A stretch of DNA of 35,844 nt, taken from the NCBI GenBank assembly GCA_018060885.1, contig JAGOVF010000020.1:1-35844 (forward strand). The letters run 5' to 3'. This stretch comes from Oligoflexales bacterium. GTDB taxonomy: Bacteria; Bdellovibrionota_B; Oligoflexia; Oligoflexales; JAGOVF01. Within the stretch, counting starts at the first letter, position 1. Every line of letters begins with the position of its first letter. The notes beneath the pieces are model-generated. The model did not search any database. It had not been told where the DNA came from and saw only the letters and a program-made list of their open reading frames with translations. Shown piece after piece: positions 1-8,900 of the stretch. A program made the position numbers and the translations under genes.

Positions 1-363
1 ATTCTCTACAACATCTTTCCATGCAGTATAGAGTGTCATTAAAAGCGCCTCAACTTGTTCTAGGCACTCAGGGTTATTGTTGATGTTTCCTTCAATCAAC
101 TTATCAATCATAAACACATATAAATTTTCTAAATCAACAGCCAACTGCCCACCAACTTTGAAGTCCAAAGTTGCCATTAACTCTGAAAGAATTGCCGTCG
201 CTTTACTTATAAAACGGCCTTTTTCTGCTATTTTCTTTTCTTTCATGGCTGCATGAGCTTGGCGAGTAAATCGAATTGCTCCTTCGTATAACATGAGGAG
301 AATACGCTCACGACTTGCAGTAGTAACTGACGTTTTCTGGTACTGACGATAAGGATTGTTCAT
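1..363 (-). CDS. fliS: Flagellar export chaperone FliS (3' end cut by window edge)
   Basis: FliS binds the C-terminus of flagellin in the cytoplasm and keeps it from polymerising before export. The first 121 codons are visible and remain open to the window edge, so the stop lies outside. The protein begins MNNPYRQYQKTSVTTASRER and continues with the helical FliS pattern (LMLYEGAIRFTRQAHAAM, a glycine-containing loop, then a DLENLYVFMIDKL helix). The ATG at 361-363 has an AGGAAG Shine-Dalgarno sequence about 16 bases upstream, which is rather far. It lies 36 bases downstream of fliD on the same strand, the usual fliD-fliS order. Family length is about 130 residues, so only a few codons are missing. 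Confidence 0.93.
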   Translation of the reverse strand, partial: MNNPYRQYQKTSVTTASRERILLMLYEGAIRFTRQAHAAMKEKKIAEKGRFISKATAILSELMATLDFKVGGQLAVDLENLYVFMIDKLIEGNINNNPECLEQVEALLMTLYTAWKDVVEN

Positions 364-399
364 AGCAGCAGCCCATCCACTTCCTGTTAATTAAAGTCC

Positions 400-1755
400 T
401 CATCCTTGAGAACCTTTTTGACCAGAAGCTGCTCCCATCCTTGCCGATAGAAAATCACCTTGAGAATTGAGCTTTGACATTTGTGACTCTAGCGAGGAAA
501 ACTGCCTACGAATCTGCTCCTCTTTCTGGGTCAACTGTCGCTGCTTTCTCTCGATGTCTTGATCTTGGTTTTTGATGATCGTATCTAGTCCTTTTATTCG
601 AGACTTTACGACACCAGAAACCGGATCACGAAAACCCTTGATTGCATCACTTACACGCGCCGCAAGTCCAGGCCCATCTTTCGTCGAGACAAACATTGAA
701 GCAACTTCTTCATAATTTTCGGCCAGAGCTGCGCGAACTTTAGAGTCATCCATAGTCAAATTACCTGTTTTGGGGTCGGTGGTTATACCCACATCTGCCA
801 TAATATTATATTTTCCTCCAAAATTTCGGGTTGTTAGAACTGTGCTTTGGAGGTTGCGCATAATCGTTCTGAGGGCACCGTCACCTGCCAAGATGCCTCT
901 CTTTCCCTCTGGATCTTCTTGATTTTGTTGATGAGCGTAATTTGCAATCTCATTGTATTTATCTACAAACGCCTTAATTTGTTCCACCGTGGCATCCATG
1001 TCATGTGTCACATTAACTTGCACTCTGGTGCCTGCTTCGGCGCGCTTCACATTAAAAACAACTCCATCTAACAATTCATCGAGGGTATTGTCTTCATCTG
1101 TGATGGGTACATCTTCAAATAAAATATCTAAGTTTCTCCCAGTGACTTGCTCTTTAAATTCTAAAAAAGTTGTATCTTCGTCTACAACAATTTTTGCCTC
1201 TTCTCCAGAGTCTGCGCTGACCACAAGCAAACGATAAGAATCTGGTTTGAATTTTGTGTTAATCACCATCGCTCGAAGTCCAGCATCTTGATCGTTAATT
1301 TGATTAGCCACATCTTGGAGAGTCGCATCTGGCTCAATAACTATCTCAAGCGGCTCCTTATCGGCGCGATGAACCTCCATAAAACCGAACCCGACAGGAG
1401 TCTGATCTTTATCTGGAAACCCATATGCAAGTTCCTTTTCAGATTTGGCAACACCCCTGACTTCAAATTCATAAGAGCCAAGAAGCGCTATCCCTTCGCT
1501 TACTGTCCCATCAATAATATCAGGATGAGAAGATTCGACTTTAAGCTTAAAAAAATCTCCGCGACTACTTATGGCACGGCTTGTTGTATCTAACTCACTC
1601 AAAAGCTTATCCAGATTAGAAAACTCACCTTTTTCCTGAACGACTTTTTCTTTGCGTTTTTGTGCTGCCTCCATCGGAAGCTTTTGAACTTCGACCAATT
1701 GATCGACCAATTTTGGATCAATCCCCGATGCAAGACCTGTCATTCTTATGCCCAT
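400..1755 (-). CDS. fliD: Flagellar filament cap protein FliD
   Basis: FliD (hook-associated protein 2) caps the growing filament and catalyses flagellin folding at the tip. The 451-residue protein has the typical N-terminus (MTGLASGIDPKLVDQLV, residues 5-21), matching the FliD_N domain. Next comes a variable middle region, then the FliD_C region with a pattern like VEQIKAFVDKYNEIANYAHQ near residues 258-277. It ends in a long charged coiled coil (about 390-435), as expected for the part that enters the filament. The ATG at 1753-1755 is preceded by AGGATA at a good distance; an in-frame second ATG four codons later is less well placed. It is transcribed with fliS. Length is normal for the family. 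Confidence 0.96.
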   Translation of the reverse strand: MGIRMTGLASGIDPKLVDQLVEVQKLPMEAAQKRKEKVVQEKGEFSNLDKLLSELDTTSRAISSRGDFFKLKVESSHPDIIDGTVSEGIALLGSYEFEVRGVAKSEKELAYGFPDKDQTPVGFGFMEVHRADKEPLEIVIEPDATLQDVANQINDQDAGLRAMVINTKFKPDSYRLLVVSADSGEEAKIVVDEDTTFLEFKEQVTGRNLDILFEDVPITDEDNTLDELLDGVVFNVKRAEAGTRVQVNVTHDMDATVEQIKAFVDKYNEIANYAHQQNQEDPEGKRGILAGDGALRTIMRNLQSTVLTTRNFGGKYNIMADVGITTDPKTGNLTMDDSKVRAALAENYEEVASMFVSTKDGPGLAARVSDAIKGFRDPVSGVVKSRIKGLDTIIKNQDQDIERKQRQLTQKEEQIRRQFSSLESQMSKLNSQGDFLSARMGAASGQKGSQG

Positions 1756-1845
1756 TTAGTATCCTTTTTTTTCATCCTAGCTCGGTTATAATAGGATTAG
1801 GAACTTCAACTTCTATTCGCCAATAAACTTGTAAAGAAAGTTACC

Positions 1846-2826
1846 ATGAGTCAAATCCATCAATTTGTCTTTCCAGCGCCTCCAAGCATGTTCCCAGACA
1901 TTGAAAGTCTTTTACACCAAACTCTGCGCGAACCACCCATCGACTACAGTATTCTAAAGGAATACCCGCTGGTTTTTTTTGAACAGCATAGTGACAAGAA
2001 TGTAAGTGGCGGTAGCTTGGTCGGCCGAATTGATGACACGATTGCCACTCACCTGAGCCTTCTTATACGAAACTTTGTCATTGCTGATGGTACTGTAGTA
2101 TTGCGAATTGGCTTTGTTAGCAATGTCGCTACGCAGCCTCATTGGCAAAAAATGGGCTATATGACCGCTACTTTTAAACAACTTGACTCCATAGCTGAAA
2201 AGCATGACCTTGATGCCCTTTTATTATGGGGGGACTTAAGCAAATTCTACCAAAATCTGGGCTATATGTCTCTTGGCCGTGAGCAAAGATATCATTTATC
2301 GCGAAGTCTACTTACGCACTATCAAACAGTCCTTGGGGAATTAATGCAAAAAAGAACGATCAAAACAGAAGTTCGACAGATAAAAAATGCAGAACTTTCC
2401 GAAGAGCAATTTCGAGATCTCAATAAACTTCGTCCTCCACAGAAGATGAATTGTCACCGAACTGTGGCGGAATTCAGAAATCTTATAATGATTCCTGACA
2501 CTTATATTTACTGCTGCTTTTCGGGCACTACGCCTGTTGCCTACGCCGTCATGGGGCGAGGTAAAGATTTTATCGGAGTGATACATGAGTGGGGATCCCT
2601 CAATTTCTTTCATCTACATGAGACAATTAACACGGTTTTTGCTAGTAGTCTTTTTTCGGAAATATTACTACTATCGCCCGCTGATTTGCCGCAAGAATTT
2701 TCCATTGGATTAAGAAGTTTTAGCGAGAAAATTGAACTACTGCCGATGGCGATGGCAAAAGTCTTCAATAGTAAAATAAAAGCAGAATTAGAGGAGATTT
2801 TTGTTTGGGGACTCGATTCGATTTAA
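1846..2826 (+). CDS. GNAT-family N-acetyltransferase, possibly tandem GNAT
   Basis: This is a likely acetyl-CoA dependent N-acetyltransferase of unknown substrate. Residues 88-115 read as GNAT motif A/B: a beta strand with IGFVSNVATQP, then HWQKMGYM and a helix, followed by a DALLLWGD strand and FYQNLGY, the classic C-terminal GNAT signature. The pattern resembles the N-terminal half of two-domain (Eis-like) acetyltransferases. The remaining 170 residues contain a weaker second GNAT-like stretch (YIYCCFSGTTPVAYAVMGRG, then a HEWG strand), so a tandem arrangement is likely. The ATG at 1846 has only a poor AAAG-type ribosome site. The 3' end overlaps the DUF3025 gene by 22 bases, which suggests coupled translation. 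Substrate cannot be read from the sequence. Confidence 0.82.
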   Translation: MSQIHQFVFPAPPSMFPDIESLLHQTLREPPIDYSILKEYPLVFFEQHSDKNVSGGSLVGRIDDTIATHLSLLIRNFVIADGTVVLRIGFVSNVATQPHWQKMGYMTATFKQLDSIAEKHDLDALLLWGDLSKFYQNLGYMSLGREQRYHLSRSLLTHYQTVLGELMQKRTIKTEVRQIKNAELSEEQFRDLNKLRPPQKMNCHRTVAEFRNLIMIPDTYIYCCFSGTTPVAYAVMGRGKDFIGVIHEWGSLNFFHLHETINTVFASSLFSEILLLSPADLPQEFSIGLRSFSEKIELLPMAMAKVFNSKIKAELEEIFVWGLDSI

Positions 2827-3695
2827 TCTGGGAACTGCAAAAAACAGCGACCGATTATTTGTGGCTGAGCAATAGAGATCTACAAATTCCAAGTATTGAA
2901 TTCATAAACAATTTTTTTAAAAATATTAATCGGGAAACAGATCTACAAAACTTAAAGTTTGTCGAGCAGGATGTCTTAAGCCGCCGCCAAGCAGAAAAAT
3001 TCAGACAGGAACTTAAAAAGCTTAAAACGAATCGTTTATTGAATTATGTCGATTCAATTCTAGAAAAAAAAGAAATTTTGACCCGCAAAAATAGCCTTCA
3101 TGACTTCTGCAACAGCATAATTTGGACGCGCTTTCCTAAAAGCAAATGGGCTCTTTGCGAAGTATTCAGAAAGGCCATGCCTGAAACCGCAAGTTTAAAT
3201 GGTCGTAGTGAATTGCAGAATTTTTTAACTTGTTTTGATGAAGGCGGCATCGTTTTAGTAACCAGCAAGCAACACTATAGTAATTTAATGCAACAACTCA
3301 GAAGCTCTAAGGATCACAAAGACTATGGAAAATTAGATAAATTATTTTACAGCTATTTTTTTGGCCACGGACTTATGGAACAAGTCCGGCTCCAAAATAA
3401 AATATTTTATACAAGTTGCTGCGTCCTGGGTTTTGAAGAAAGTTTTTTCAGTCTCGATTTGCTCAAAAAAGCAAACTTAATAGATCTTGAACTTGCCAAG
3501 AATCTCTTTTTACTTAGCCACGATTTTTCTAATTCAAAAAGTAATTCTTGGACTCACTTCTTTTGGACCCGCGATTCTTTTTTGCCCTGCGATTCTCTTT
3601 TAGTCAGCGATTTTTTGGACAACGATTCTCTTTTAGGCAGCGGCGAAGACTTTAATTTAGCTTCGTACGCAAATACAAATTCATTGTCTTTATAA
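2805..3695 (+). CDS. DUF3025-family protein
   Basis: The 296-residue protein carries the DUF3025 signature: NSLHDFCNSIIWTRFPKSKW around residues 98-117, then a FDEGGIVLV strand and an FGHGLMEQ segment. The family is widespread in proteobacteria and has no established biochemical function. I chose the TTG start at 2805 because GAGGAG lies eight bases upstream and no in-frame ATG occurs until deep in the domain. It overlaps the preceding acetyltransferase by 22 bases, so the two are probably co-expressed. Its last 47 codons run antisense through the end of clpA. That tail (repeats of DSLL type) is low-complexity and is probably not part of the conserved fold. Confidence 0.85.
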   Translation: MGTRFDLIWELQKTATDYLWLSNRDLQIPSIEFINNFFKNINRETDLQNLKFVEQDVLSRRQAEKFRQELKKLKTNRLLNYVDSILEKKEILTRKNSLHDFCNSIIWTRFPKSKWALCEVFRKAMPETASLNGRSELQNFLTCFDEGGIVLVTSKQHYSNLMQQLRSSKDHKDYGKLDKLFYSYFFGHGLMEQVRLQNKIFYTSCCVLGFEESFFSLDLLKKANLIDLELAKNLFLLSHDFSNSKSNSWTHFFWTRDSFLPCDSLLVSDFLDNDSLLGSGEDFNLASYANTNSLSL

Positions 3696-5989
3696 TCAAC
3701 TTTTACAGCACCGCCGTTTTGTAATTTGCCAAAAAGCAACTCATCCGCAAGTGGTTTTTTCAAACGTTCTGAAATGACTCGATGGATGGGCCTTGCACCA
3801 AATATCGGGTCATAGCCTATTTTTGCAATATATTCACTGGCAGCTTTACTCATTTTCAACACAACTTGTTTTTTAGCTAATTGTGCTGAAAGTTCCGCTA
3901 TGAATTTCTCTACGACTTGTAAGATAATATCTTTATTTAGAGGTTTAAAGCCGATAATGCCATCGAGGCGATTACGAAATTCTGGGGTGAATAAAGTCTT
4001 TATCGACTGCGATACAGCAGTACTTTCGTTTTGTTCGCGTCGAAAACCCAACTGGCCTCGACTTAATTCTTCGGCACCAGCGTTAGTTGTCATGATTAAA
4101 ACGATATTACGGAAATCCGATTCACGGCCACTTGTATCGGTTAATGTGCCATGATCCATTATTTGTAGTAATAGATTAAAAACCTCTGGGTGAGCTTTTT
4201 CTATCTCATCGAGCAACAAAACACTGTGCGGATCTTTGGTTACCTTATCTGTTAACAAGCCACCTTTGTCGTGTCCAACATAACCCGGAGGAGAACCAAT
4301 CAATTTTGCAACCGAATGCGCTTCCATATATTCGCTCATATCAAATCGGATCAATGGAACCTGCATAATTTTGGCCAATCCGCGAGCCAATTCAGTCTTA
4401 CCTACGCCAGTGGGCCCACTAAATAAATAACTGCCAATTGGCTTTTCCTTGACACCTAAACCCGCACGCGACAGCTTTATCGACGTCGAAAGCGCTTCAA
4501 TGGCTTGATCCTGGCCAAAGACAATTTTTTTAAGATCTTCCGCTATTTTTTTGAGCGAAGATTTTTGCTTTGATTCGAGTTTTTCTGCAGGCACTTTTGC
4601 AATTGCAGCAACAACATTTTGAATATCTTTTAAGGTTACACGATGGAATTTTTCTTTAGCTCCAGGCTCTCTATTAAGAGCATAAGCTGCGCCGACTTCA
4701 TCTATAATATCTATCGCCTTGTCTGGAAGCTTTTTATCTCGAATATACCTTACACTCAGTTCTACTGCTGCTTGCAATGCTTCTTTATCATAACGAACAT
4801 GATGGTATTCTTCGTATTGTTTTTTTAGACCTTCTAAAATCTCAACTGTTTGTTCCTGACTTGGTTCATCCAGATCAACTTTCTGGAAGCGACGTACAAG
4901 CGCCTGATCATTTTCAAAATGTTGCCTGTATTCTTTATAGGTCGTCGCACCAATGCAACGAAGCTCGCCTGAGGCAAGAGCGGGCTTTAGAAGATTGGAC
5001 CCGTCTAGAGAACCACCGCTCACAGCACCCGCTCCAATGACGGTATGGACTTCATCTATAAACAAAACAGCATTTTTGTGTTGCGCTAAGCCTTTAAGCA
5101 CAGCCTTTAACCGTTGCTCAAAATCACCTCGATATTTCGAGCCTGCAACCAATGCTCCCATATCGAGCGCAAAAATTCGCATGTTTTCTAATGCCTGAGG
5201 AACACGTCCTTCAACGACTCGTTTTGCTACACCTTCCGCTAACGCAGTCTTTCCGACTCCTGCATCACCAATTAATAAAGGGTTATTTTTCTTTCGACGA
5301 CATAAAATTTGAAGAACGCGCTCTATTTCTGTTTCTCGTCCTATAATTGGATCTATCTTTCCAGACTCCGCACGTTGAATCAGATCAACGGTGTATTGAC
5401 TCAAAGCATCATTGGCACTCTTACCATTTTGGCTTTCTGGTTCTGTTTCTCGACCCGACTGGGCTTCGTCAAGATTTTTGCGAATATTTCTTGCTCCAGA
5501 CACACGGCTTTCGCGTGACTTCTCGCCACCTTCAGGAAGCAAGAGTTTTTCATCTACTCCTGGTTTAACAACTCCATGAGAAGCAAATTGCAAAAGGTCA
5601 AAAAGACTAATTTCTTGGCGCAGCATTGAATACACAGCATGTGAGTCCTTTTCGGCAAACATTGCTATGAGTACATGCACACCTTTTATTTCATGTTGCC
5701 CCGAAGATCTGACTTGATTTGCCGCAGTTTGAATAACCCTCTGGAAACCGAGGGTCGGTTGAGGAACATAGCCAGATGGGTCTCTCACAATAGGTAACTG
5801 CTCAAAAAAATCTTCGATAAATCTTTTTGTTGCATTGACTGAACCACCGCAGGCGATGATCGCATTTGCGGCTTGTTTATCGTATAGCAATGCGTATAAC
5901 ACGTGCTCTAAAGTCACATATTCATGACTCCTGCGTGCTGCTTCTGTAACAGCTAGATTCAAGGCAACTTCTAACTGATGGCTGATCAT
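3554..5989 (-). CDS. clpA: ATP-dependent Clp protease ATP-binding subunit ClpA
   Basis: ClpA is the AAA+ unfoldase that feeds substrates, including N-degron proteins delivered by ClpS, into ClpP. An N-terminal Clp_N double repeat (1-150) leads into a Ser/Glu-rich linker. AAA domain 1 has Walker A GDAGVGKT near residue 240 and Walker [17 protein letters not shown] domain 2 has GPTGVGKT near 525, the pore loop GYVGHDKGG, and [12 protein letters not shown]. The tripeptide LGF in [11 protein letters not shown] lies where the ClpP-docking IGL loop is found. A start at 5989 (MISHQLE) fits other ClpA proteins and leaves a two-base gap after clpS; a nine-codon longer start is possible but would overlap clpS. 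At 811 residues it exceeds E. coli ClpA (758), largely through the linker and a Lys/Arg/Glu/Ser-rich C-terminal tail. Confidence 0.96.
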   Translation of the reverse strand: MISHQLEVALNLAVTEAARRSHEYVTLEHVLYALLYDKQAANAIIACGGSVNATKRFIEDFFEQLPIVRDPSGYVPQPTLGFQRVIQTAANQVRSSGQHEIKGVHVLIAMFAEKDSHAVYSMLRQEISLFDLLQFASHGVVKPGVDEKLLLPEGGEKSRESRVSGARNIRKNLDEAQSGRETEPESQNGKSANDALSQYTVDLIQRAESGKIDPIIGRETEIERVLQILCRRKKNNPLLIGDAGVGKTALAEGVAKRVVEGRVPQALENMRIFALDMGALVAGSKYRGDFEQRLKAVLKGLAQHKNAVLFIDEVHTVIGAGAVSGGSLDGSNLLKPALASGELRCIGATTYKEYRQHFENDQALVRRFQKVDLDEPSQEQTVEILEGLKKQYEEYHHVRYDKEALQAAVELSVRYIRDKKLPDKAIDIIDEVGAAYALNREPGAKEKFHRVTLKDIQNVVAAIAKVPAEKLESKQKSSLKKIAEDLKKIVFGQDQAIEALSTSIKLSRAGLGVKEKPIGSYLFSGPTGVGKTELARGLAKIMQVPLIRFDMSEYMEAHSVAKLIGSPPGYVGHDKGGLLTDKVTKDPHSVLLLDEIEKAHPEVFNLLLQIMDHGTLTDTSGRESDFRNIVLIMTTNAGAEELSRGQLGFRREQNESTAVSQSIKTLFTPEFRNRLDGIIGFKPLNKDIILQVVEKFIAELSAQLAKKQVVLKMSKAASEYIAKIGYDPIFGARPIHRVISERLKKPLADELLFGKLQNGGAVKVDYKDNEFVFAYEAKLKSSPLPKRESLSKKSLTKRESQGKKESRVQKK
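3571..3635. repeat. Imperfect short tandem repeat in the clpA / DUF3025 convergent overlap
   Basis: Four imperfect copies of a unit beginning (G/A)CGATTCTCTTTT start at about 3571, 3589, 3607 and 3622. The spacings of 18, 18 and 15 bases are all multiples of three. On the minus strand they encode the KRES/KKS-type tail of ClpA; on the plus strand they encode the DSLL-type tail of the DUF3025 protein. The in-frame spacing is seen directly; expansion by slippage is inferred. Confidence 0.6.
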
Positions 5990-5991
5990 TT

Positions 5992-6306
5992 TCAAGCATC
6001 CTTTTCTAGAGTACACTTCAAAGGATATTCATTTGCAGTAGCTTCTTTTGTAACTTGCACAACTTTAGTTTCGGCTATTTCATAGGGAAAAATTCCACAC
6101 AGCGCCTTACCTTCATTGTGCACAATTAACATAATCTGCGTCGCCTCTTGGTGATCTTTATGAAAATATTTTTGCAAAACTGTTATCACAAAATCCATCG
6201 GAGTGTAGTCATCGTTATGCAACATAACTTTGTAAAACGGTGGCGCTAACAGAGACTTTCTGGCTTTTGTGACAACGCCGCCTTGCAATTCTTCATCCGA
6301 AGCCAA
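5992..6306 (-). CDS. clpS: N-end rule adaptor ClpS
   Basis: ClpS recognises N-degron substrates and hands them to ClpA. The 104-residue protein has the core signature [19 protein letters not shown] (residues 22-40), including the Asn-Asp-Asp that binds the substrate alpha-amino group. The second half, [20 protein letters not shown], holds the conserved His and the Gly-hairpin. The start codon is TTG at 6304-6306 with AAGGA about ten bases upstream; the ATG nearby is out of frame. clpA follows after two bases, so the pair is translationally linked. A TTGACA hexamer on the minus strand (6369-6374) could be the -35 box, but no convincing -10 follows at the right spacing. Confidence 0.96.
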   Translation of the reverse strand: MASDEELQGGVVTKARKSLLAPPFYKVMLHNDDYTPMDFVITVLQKYFHKDHQEATQIMLIVHNEGKALCGIFPYEIAETKVVQVTKEATANEYPLKCTLEKDA

Positions 6307-6411
6307 TAAAATTCATCCTTTTTTACTTAAACATCCATCGCCACTTAGAATGATTATGGAATGTCTTTTGTCAAGATCCTAAATGAAACTACTAAAAAGA
6401 CGGAACCTACT

Positions 6412-7077
6412 CTATTCAAGTCTAATGACCACGCGCCGGTTTCCGGCACGAGCTTTTTGCAGGGCTTCGCCTTTTAATCCAGCAACTGGAAAGCGAGGTT
6501 GGGTGTGGGCAAAAGCTACGATAGTAGAGCGCTCTTCTTTAACTCCAAGGCTTTTTAAACTTCGCATCATTGCTAAACTTCTGGCAGAGCTTAGCTCCCA
6601 ATTCGTTGGGTACTTGCCGCCTCGCATCGGCGTATCATCTGTATGACCTTCAATGAGAACTTTGTATTTAGTAGGGGCCTTGGCAATGACGGCTAAAACA
6701 CCTTTAACTTTTTCTGCAGTTTGTTTATTCGGCTGATCCGAGCCTGGCGCAAAAAGTAAACGATCTTTTAATTCCACGGCAAGTCCGTCGATGTCGAGCT
6801 TAACTTCAGCAAAATCTTGTAAGCGACGACGATGAATTTCGTGTCGAATTTTTTCCGCAAGTTTATCCAAACTTTCTTTTGTTTGGCCTACAATTTCTGC
6901 CTTCATGCCTTCTTTAAGATTTTCATAACGCTTTTTATCTAGTGTTGACATGGAGAGCATAAGTGCAAAAAAACAAAGCAACACCAAAGACATGTCGGTA
7001 AAGGACAACATCCATAACGCTTCACCCTTTTTTTTATTGTTCTTAAGACTACTGACATCAAAAATTGGGTTAGTCAA
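6412..7077 (-). CDS. motB: Flagellar motor stator protein MotB
   Basis: MotB pairs with MotA to form the ion-conducting stator and anchors it to peptidoglycan. Its single membrane helix (LWMLSFTDMSLVLLCFFALM, about residues 21-40) carries the Asp in FTDM that takes part in ion transfer. Polar plug and linker residues follow, then an OmpA-like peptidoglycan-binding domain with GHTDDTPMRGGKYPTNWELS near 143-162 and a closing AGNRRVVIRLE. At 221 residues it is shorter than E. coli MotB (308), mainly in the linker. The TTG start at 7075-7077 follows a GGGGTG site and lies three bases after the motA stop. Coupling ion (H+ or Na+) cannot be decided. Confidence 0.92.
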   Translation of the reverse strand: MTNPIFDVSSLKNNKKKGEALWMLSFTDMSLVLLCFFALMLSMSTLDKKRYENLKEGMKAEIVGQTKESLDKLAEKIRHEIHRRRLQDFAEVKLDIDGLAVELKDRLLFAPGSDQPNKQTAEKVKGVLAVIAKAPTKYKVLIEGHTDDTPMRGGKYPTNWELSSARSLAMMRSLKSLGVKEERSTIVAFAHTQPRFPVAGLKGEALQKARAGNRRVVIRLE

Positions 7078-7080
7078 GCT

Positions 7081-7848
7081 CTATGCACCCCGCTTATTAG
7101 AGGACTCATTTTTCTTAGTATACGTATTCATAATATTATTAAGATGTAAGCTCGATTTTTTGTTTTTCAAATGCAACACACCTTCATAGACTAACAAGTC
7201 AATTTCAAGTGCTTTTTCAGCTTCAACTGCAATTTTTTGACCCCAAGGTGAATAAAGCATACTACCTAAAATAAGCCCATAAAAAGTCGTGATGAGAGCT
7301 AAAGCCATACCTGCGCCAATAGCACTCGGATCTTTAATATCTGCCATTAATGCAATCAAGCCAATTAATGTTCCAATCATCCCGACACCGGGACATAACT
7401 TCGACATATTTTCAAACAGCTCGTTCGCTTTATGCATTTGGCTCTGTTTCGCTTTGAGTTTTGCTTGCAAATTGTGCTGAATTTCATCTAGCGAAAAATC
7501 ATTCACAATCATAGAAACACCATCTCGCAAAAATTCGTATTTCAGCGTCTTTCTTTCGTTCACCAAAGCACCGAAACCTTCGGCTCGAACTTTTGCAGAA
7601 CATCTCGTGAGTGAATCAATAACTTCTAATTGGATGCGCCTTTTATTGGTAAACATAGACTGCAATAAAAGCTGGATACCGAGCACAAAATCCTTAATTG
7701 TATTAGAAAGAAGCATTACTGAGGGCGGGCAAAGGACCAGTAAAACCATGGAGGGCTTATCAAAATAACCGGAAAAGCCCTGAGCAGGAAAAGTAAATAC
7801 ATAATAAAAACTGAAAATAATTCCCGCTATTCCGAGTAATGCAGACAT
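7081..7848 (-). CDS. motA: Flagellar motor stator protein MotA
   Basis: MotA is the four-helix stator subunit that transmits torque to FliG. Helices 1 and 2 are at about 5-25 and 33-52. The cytoplasmic loop contains CSAKVRAEGFGALVNE, matching the region with the conserved charged residues that interact with FliG. Helices 3 and 4 form the MotA/ExbB signature PGVGMIGTLIGLIALM and GAGMALALITTFYGLILGSM, ending in the conserved SPWGQK. The C-terminus is short and basic. The ATG at 7846-7848 has a good AGAGGTGAAG site. It is followed after three bases by motB and preceded by a recognisable promoter. It lies some 5 kb from fliD-fliS, separated by clpSA and the DUF3025 pair. Confidence 0.93.
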   Translation of the reverse strand: MSALLGIAGIIFSFYYVFTFPAQGFSGYFDKPSMVLLVLCPPSVMLLSNTIKDFVLGIQLLLQSMFTNKRRIQLEVIDSLTRCSAKVRAEGFGALVNERKTLKYEFLRDGVSMIVNDFSLDEIQHNLQAKLKAKQSQMHKANELFENMSKLCPGVGMIGTLIGLIALMADIKDPSAIGAGMALALITTFYGLILGSMLYSPWGQKIAVEAEKALEIDLLVYEGVLHLKNKKSSLHLNNIMNTYTKKNESSNKRGA

Positions 7849-7924
7849 TGCTTCACCTCTAGTTTCAAGGAAAGAACGAACTTTAATTCAAAATCGTGCT
7901 ATGTTGATTTGTTATTACAATTTT

Positions 7925-7953
7925 ATTATAAATGTAGAAGGGACTGTTGTCAT
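7925..7953 (-). promoter_or_regulatory. Sigma-70-type promoter for motAB
   Basis: On the minus strand ATGACA (7948-7953) and TATAAT (7925-7930) are separated by exactly 17 bases. This is one mismatch from the consensus -35 and a perfect -10. Transcription would begin near 7918, about 70 bases before the motA ATG. No sigma-28-like element was seen here. The remainder of the 249-base gap (7849-8097) is AT-rich and shows no gene. Confidence 0.6.
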
Positions 7954-8097
7954 CTTAGTCAAGATTTATTCGGGTCTTTACCCTCTTAAGAATTTGAGCT
8001 GTTTCAAAAAAATTTAAAAATTTGTATTTATTTATAAAAACAAAATCGAGTGCAACTTACTCAAGATAACGAGCGCATGCTTAATATTTAGAGATTG

Positions 8098-8892
8098 TTA
8101 ATCTAACTCTAAATCTCGCTTGTCGGCGGGGGCCAGAATAGGCTTACCTTCCGGCAATGACGCGAAACGCCAAGATTCCAGTTCGATAAGTCCAAGCTGA
8201 TTCGATAGTTTTGCAGTCAATTTTTCGTCTTCAATCAAACGACGTTTGCATGACTCAATTTTATATAGATTAGCTGCAAAAGAAATATATCTTCCTTCAA
8301 GTCCCCGACATGCCTCTTGCTGTGAAACAAGTACAATTTCTTTGCCTTCTTCTGTTATCTTCTTAGTGAGATACTTATCTGTTGCCGATGAAAGTGGAAT
8401 CCCCTCTTCAATTGCATTGTATTCTTCCCAACTTAATTCAGTAATCCTACTATTAGATAAAGTTGTTTTTTGACTGTGTTCAATATAATTATCCCAATCT
8501 TGCAAAAGCCTTTTTTTACAATTTTCTACATAATAAATTTCGTTAAGTGTATAGGTAATGTACTTTCCGTTTAAGCTGCGGCAGTCATGACCTTTTGCTA
8601 TTTTAGGCTCATTCTTAGTTTTCTCTGTGGTATCTAACTTCATGGAAGCTACAACATCCCTGTCAATCTCGACTATATTTTGACCTTGGCGCTGAATATT
8701 CATCAATTCCAACTCAGATTCAATGGGAATTAATGTGCAATCTTTTACGCGATAAACATCAGAAAAATAGGCGACTATCTTACCGTTATAATCTTTACAG
8801 CGAATTACCTTGGCCGCGCCTCGATCGACTGACAATGCAACAGGACAGATAACGCAAAGCAAAAAAAGAATACTAATAAAAAGCTTCATCAT
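8098..8892 (-). CDS. Secreted protein with three two-cysteine repeats, unknown function
   Basis: I do not recognise this 264-residue protein. It begins with a signal peptide (about residues 1-21, MMKLFISILFLLCVICPVAL). The rest contains three copies of one module: near residues 31-53 (IRCKDYNGKIVAYFSDVYRV, then KDC), 102-126 (HDCRSLNGKYITYTLNEIYY, then VENC) and 193-217 (EACRGLEGRYISFAANLYKI, then ESC). Each has C(K/R)xxxG(K/R), a tyrosine-rich strand and a second Cys about 20 residues later. Copies two and three add KRRL, an ELSWEEY/ELESWRF helix and an EGxP turn. Paired cysteines suggest one disulfide per module in the periplasm. The ATG follows an AGG-containing site eight bases after maf, so it is probably the last gene of purD-maf. 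Confidence 0.75.
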   Translation of the reverse strand: MMKLFISILFLLCVICPVALSVDRGAAKVIRCKDYNGKIVAYFSDVYRVKDCTLIPIESELELMNIQRQGQNIVEIDRDVVASMKLDTTEKTKNEPKIAKGHDCRSLNGKYITYTLNEIYYVENCKKRLLQDWDNYIEHSQKTTLSNSRITELSWEEYNAIEEGIPLSSATDKYLTKKITEEGKEIVLVSQQEACRGLEGRYISFAANLYKIESCKRRLIEDEKLTAKLSNQLGLIELESWRFASLPEGKPILAPADKRDLELD

Positions 8893-8900
8893 TCTTTCGC

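Noticed and set aside
847-1593. Plus-strand open frames opposite fliD
   Set aside because: They lie wholly antisense to a well-matched fliD, have no domain pattern and no convincing ribosome site.
1781-1800. TATAAT between fliD and the acetyltransferase as a promoter
   Set aside because: The -10-like TATAAT (1787-1792) has no acceptable -35 box 16-18 bases upstream on the plus strand, and no sigma-28 element was clear for fliD.
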